Shown piece by piece: positions 6,494 to 7,456 of a stretch of DNA of 7,456 nucleotides; within the stretch, counting starts at the first letter, position 1; each line of letters opens with the position of its first letter. The DNA is taken from positions 1 to 7,456 of the forward strand of contig DKBD01000264.1 of the NCBI GenBank assembly GCA_002451055.1. Direction: 5' to 3'. The notes beneath the pieces are model-generated. The model made no database searches and was not told where the DNA came from. It saw nothing but the letters and a program-made list of their open reading frames with translations. The stretch comes from Nitrospira sp. UBA6909 (lineage in GTDB: Bacteria; Nitrospirota; Nitrospiria; Nitrospirales; Nitrospiraceae). Made by a program: the position numbers and the translations under genes.

Positions 6494-6498
6494 ACTAC

Positions 6499-6537
6499 GA
6501 GGTCGGCTTCCGCGGTGTCAGCGAGACAGAGGCTCAG
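6499..6537 (-). pseudogene. Possible ParE-like toxin remnant (first ~13 codons)
   Basis: Directly downstream of the antitoxin, overlapping its stop codon, the minus strand reads LSLCLADTAEADL before hitting the right end of the RAYT element and a stop at 6490-6492. ParE toxins typically begin with a strand followed by AEADL, and parD-parE pairs typically overlap by a few bases. Here the overlap is CTGA where ATGA would be usual, so the start codon may be mutated. The stretch is short, so the resemblance could be chance. Confidence 0.35.
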
Positions 6538-6809
6538 GGTTTGTCTAATAACTTTCTCCCACGCTTAATGATTTTCCCTGGATCAAAGTCGGTGACGCGA
6601 CCAGCAGCAATATCGTTTAACCCCTTATCAAGATCGGCTTTCAACGCGGCGAGTTCCTGCGACTGCACCAATCGCCGGAGTTTCCATTCGCGCAGGGCTT
6701 CGCGCACGACTTCGCTGGTCGAAGCGTAGTCTCCACCGTCAACCGCTGATTTGATGACTGCCGCCAGATCGGTGGGCATAGTGATCGTCATGCGTTCTAT
6801 GCTGCTCAT
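6534..6809 (-). CDS. ParD-like ribbon-helix-helix antitoxin (91 aa), orphan
   Basis: Small DNA-binding antitoxin that would neutralise a ParE-type toxin and repress its own promoter. The start at 6809 is fixed by a perfect AAGGAGG 5 bases upstream; the frame also runs further upstream to a GTG at 6839 without such a site. Residues 7-~47 form the ribbon-helix-helix: RMTITMPTDLAAVIKSAV, then YASTSEVVREALREWKLRR. The charged C-terminal half (LKADLDKGLNDIAAGRVTDF) is the usual toxin-binding region. The toxin gene should follow on the same strand at lower coordinates, where the RAYT element now sits. The gene runs against the cassette direction with its own expression signals, as toxin-antitoxin cassettes in integrons sometimes do, but I see no attC beside it. 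The antitoxin family call is good; ParD rather than another RHH type is probable. Confidence 0.82.
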   Translation of the reverse strand: MSSIERMTITMPTDLAAVIKSAVDGGDYASTSEVVREALREWKLRRLVQSQELAALKADLDKGLNDIAAGRVTDFDPGKIIKRGRKLLDKP

Positions 6810-6814
6810 GTTGT

Positions 6815-6821
6815 CCTCCTT
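6815..6821 (-). promoter_or_regulatory. Ribosome binding site of the ParD-like gene (AAGGAGG)
   Basis: CCTCCTT on the plus strand gives AAGGAGG on the minus strand, 5 bases before ATG 6809. It decides the start and implies strong translation. Confidence 0.75.
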
Positions 6822-6840
6822 GGGCGATTCACAAGTCACA

Positions 6841-6858
6841 CTATATCATACATGTGAT
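6841..6858 (-). promoter_or_regulatory. Possible promoter/operator of the ParD-like gene
   Basis: On the minus strand TATGAT (plus 6845-6850) is a fair -10 box about 36 bases before the start codon. It overlaps an inverted repeat, ATCA (6845-6848) and TGAT (6855-6858), which could be an autoregulatory operator. I find no convincing -35 box. Confidence 0.3.
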
Positions 6859-7005
6859 GCTACCACTATCGGGGAGTTACAGGTCTGGTTCTTCCTGAAG
6901 AAGCTATTTTCAAGAGGAAAAGATGGAGAAGGTCTTGCAAAGTGGCTCAAGAAAAAGAGGGTGGGTTTGGATCTTGCCTTGTGCATTGCGGGCGTTTGGA
7001 TCGCA

Positions 7006-7028
7006 GGCTGCGGCAGCTTGCCGCAGCC
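7006..7028. repeat. Perfect GC-rich hairpin near RAYT remnant
   Basis: GGCTGCGGCA (7006-7015), loop GCT, TGCCGCAGCC (7019-7028): a 10-bp perfect stem with a 3-base loop. No T-run follows on the plus strand, so it is a poor terminator. It lies at the left end of the second RAYT remnant. RAYTs recognise GC-rich palindromes, so it could be a REP-like element. Confidence 0.6.
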
Positions 7029-7029
7029 G

Positions 7030-7274
7030 GTGTGCATGCGCCACAATCTATTGCGTCCTTCTCAACGACGTGCTCACACGGTTGCATCGTGAAGGGTATC
7101 AAACCGCGGTTTATTTATTACGGCGCGCCGCGAAGGAACCGCTGCGGAGCGTGGCGGGTCGGTTTCATATTTCACCTTCGCGTGTCTCGAAAATTCAGAA
7201 GGTCGTGGAAGCCGCCCCGCTGACTCCCCAACAGGAACGCGTATTCGGTAAGTGTAAAGTCAAGAACTGACCCC
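7030..7274 (+). pseudogene. RAYT transposase remnant (C-terminal, frameshifted)
   Basis: Two frames join into one typical RAYT C-terminus. Frame 1 reads CMRHNLLRPSQRRAHTVAS and stops at about 7092. Frame 2 continues REGYQTAVYLLRRAAKEP, then VAGRFHISPSRVSKIQ, a helix-turn-helix stretch, and stops at 7268-7270. The frameshift lies near 7080-7090. The HUH and Tyr domain is absent, and nothing between 6840 and 7030 resembles it. The end AAAGTC...CTGACCCC (to 7274) resembles the right end of the intact element (CAAAGTCTGACCCC). In both copies the transposase ends inside this terminal sequence. I find no matching left end. Confidence 0.72.
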
Positions 7275-7277
7275 TAT

Positions 7278-7456
7278 TTTGCAACCTCAATGGCGGAGGC
7301 TCTGCTGAGGGAAGGGGTCTATGTCGTCGGGTTCAGCTATCCGGTGGTTCCGCAAGGGCAGGCGAGAATCCGGGTCCAAATGTCGGCGGCGCATACGACG
7401 GCCCAACTCGAACGAGCCGTCGCCGCCTTTGCCAAGATAGGGCGAACGCTGGGCAT
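7278..7456 (+). pseudogene. kbl: 2-amino-3-ketobutyrate CoA ligase, C-terminal fragment only
   Basis: PLP-dependent enzyme of threonine catabolism, converting 2-amino-3-ketobutyrate and CoA to glycine and acetyl-CoA. Only the C-terminus is here: ATSMAEALLREGVYVVGFSY, then PVVPQGQARIRVQMSAAHT and AFAKIGRTLG. E. coli Kbl ends with the closely matching PVVPKGQARIRTQMSAAHT and a similar final helix, so only a few residues should remain beyond the window. Family members are ~400 aa, and the first ~340 residues are missing. Homology begins immediately after the CTGACCCC end of the RAYT remnant, so the element cut the gene. ATG 7290 lacks a ribosome site. The 5' half is not elsewhere in the window. 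Confidence 0.8.

Larger units (their letters stand above)
5491..6494 (+). mobile_element. RAYT (REP-associated tyrosine transposase) element with 20-bp inverted ends
   Basis: A single transposase gene is bracketed by imperfect inverted repeats (5496-5515 and 6471-6490, 18 of 20 matching) with GGGGTCAG outermost. TAAA occurs just outside both ends (5491-5494 and 6491-6494). This could be a short target duplication, but the string is too simple to be sure. The insertion sits between the broken attC2 and the broken toxin-antitoxin locus, so it either damaged both or arrived with a deletion. Confidence 0.7.

Noticed and set aside
6751..7092. Plus-strand open frame of 113 codons over the antitoxin and hairpin
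   Set aside because: Its first part is antisense to the antitoxin. Only its last ~20 codons (from about 7030) match a RAYT, and these are already included in the remnant.
1..7456. CRISPR array, tRNA or rRNA genes
   Set aside because: I found no regularly spaced repeats, cloverleaf or rRNA-like sequence. The only exact longer repeats are the two attI 18-mers.

Overview
The window is a bacterial chromosomal segment, GC-rich by eye. An ordinary metabolic gene sits at the left edge, an integron occupies the middle, and mobile-element debris fills the right third, ending in the tail of another metabolic gene. The left edge holds the 3' part of a vitamin B12-dependent (class II) ribonucleotide reductase, nrdJ. 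The right edge holds only the last ~60 codons of a kbl-like gene (2-amino-3-ketobutyrate CoA ligase). The combination of NrdJ, an integron integrase with an N-terminal extension and REP-associated tyrosine transposases (RAYTs) suggests an environmental bacterium, perhaps Nitrospira-like or a deltaproteobacterium. That assignment is an impression, not a demonstrated placement.

Layout. 1-1464 is the nrdJ 3' part. 1465-1967 has no convincing gene but contains a terminator-like hairpin. 1968-3215 is an integron integrase gene (intI), complete apart from one in-frame amber codon at 2490. 3216-3415 is the candidate attI region, with an 18-bp direct repeat and a GTTAGGC core at 3409. 3410-4613 is gene cassette 1 (TIR domain plus CHAT/caspase-like domain), ending in a textbook attC. 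4614 to about 5488 is gene cassette 2 (two TIR domains in tandem), whose attC lacks its outer core. 5491-6494 is a RAYT element bounded by 20-bp inverted repeats. 6534-6809 (minus strand) is an orphan ParD-like antitoxin, with a possible scrap of its toxin cut off by the RAYT element. 7006-7270 holds a perfect hairpin and the frameshifted remnant of a second RAYT. From 7278 to the end is the kbl fragment.

How it fits together. intI points the same way as the cassettes, with attI at its 3' end. This is the less common 'reverse' integron layout. The integrase keeps every catalytic residue at the spacing of IntI1, so the amber codon looks recent and the integron is probably frozen. Both readable cassettes encode TIR proteins: one TIR is fused to a caspase-like domain whose expected catalytic His reads as Asn, and the other protein is a tandem TIR. 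TIR domains in bacterial defence cleave NAD+ or make nucleotide signals, and caspase-like domains act as their effectors. The pair is therefore a credible, possibly undescribed integron-borne antiphage or cell-suicide module. The defence role is inference. The domain calls and the integron architecture are read from the sequence.
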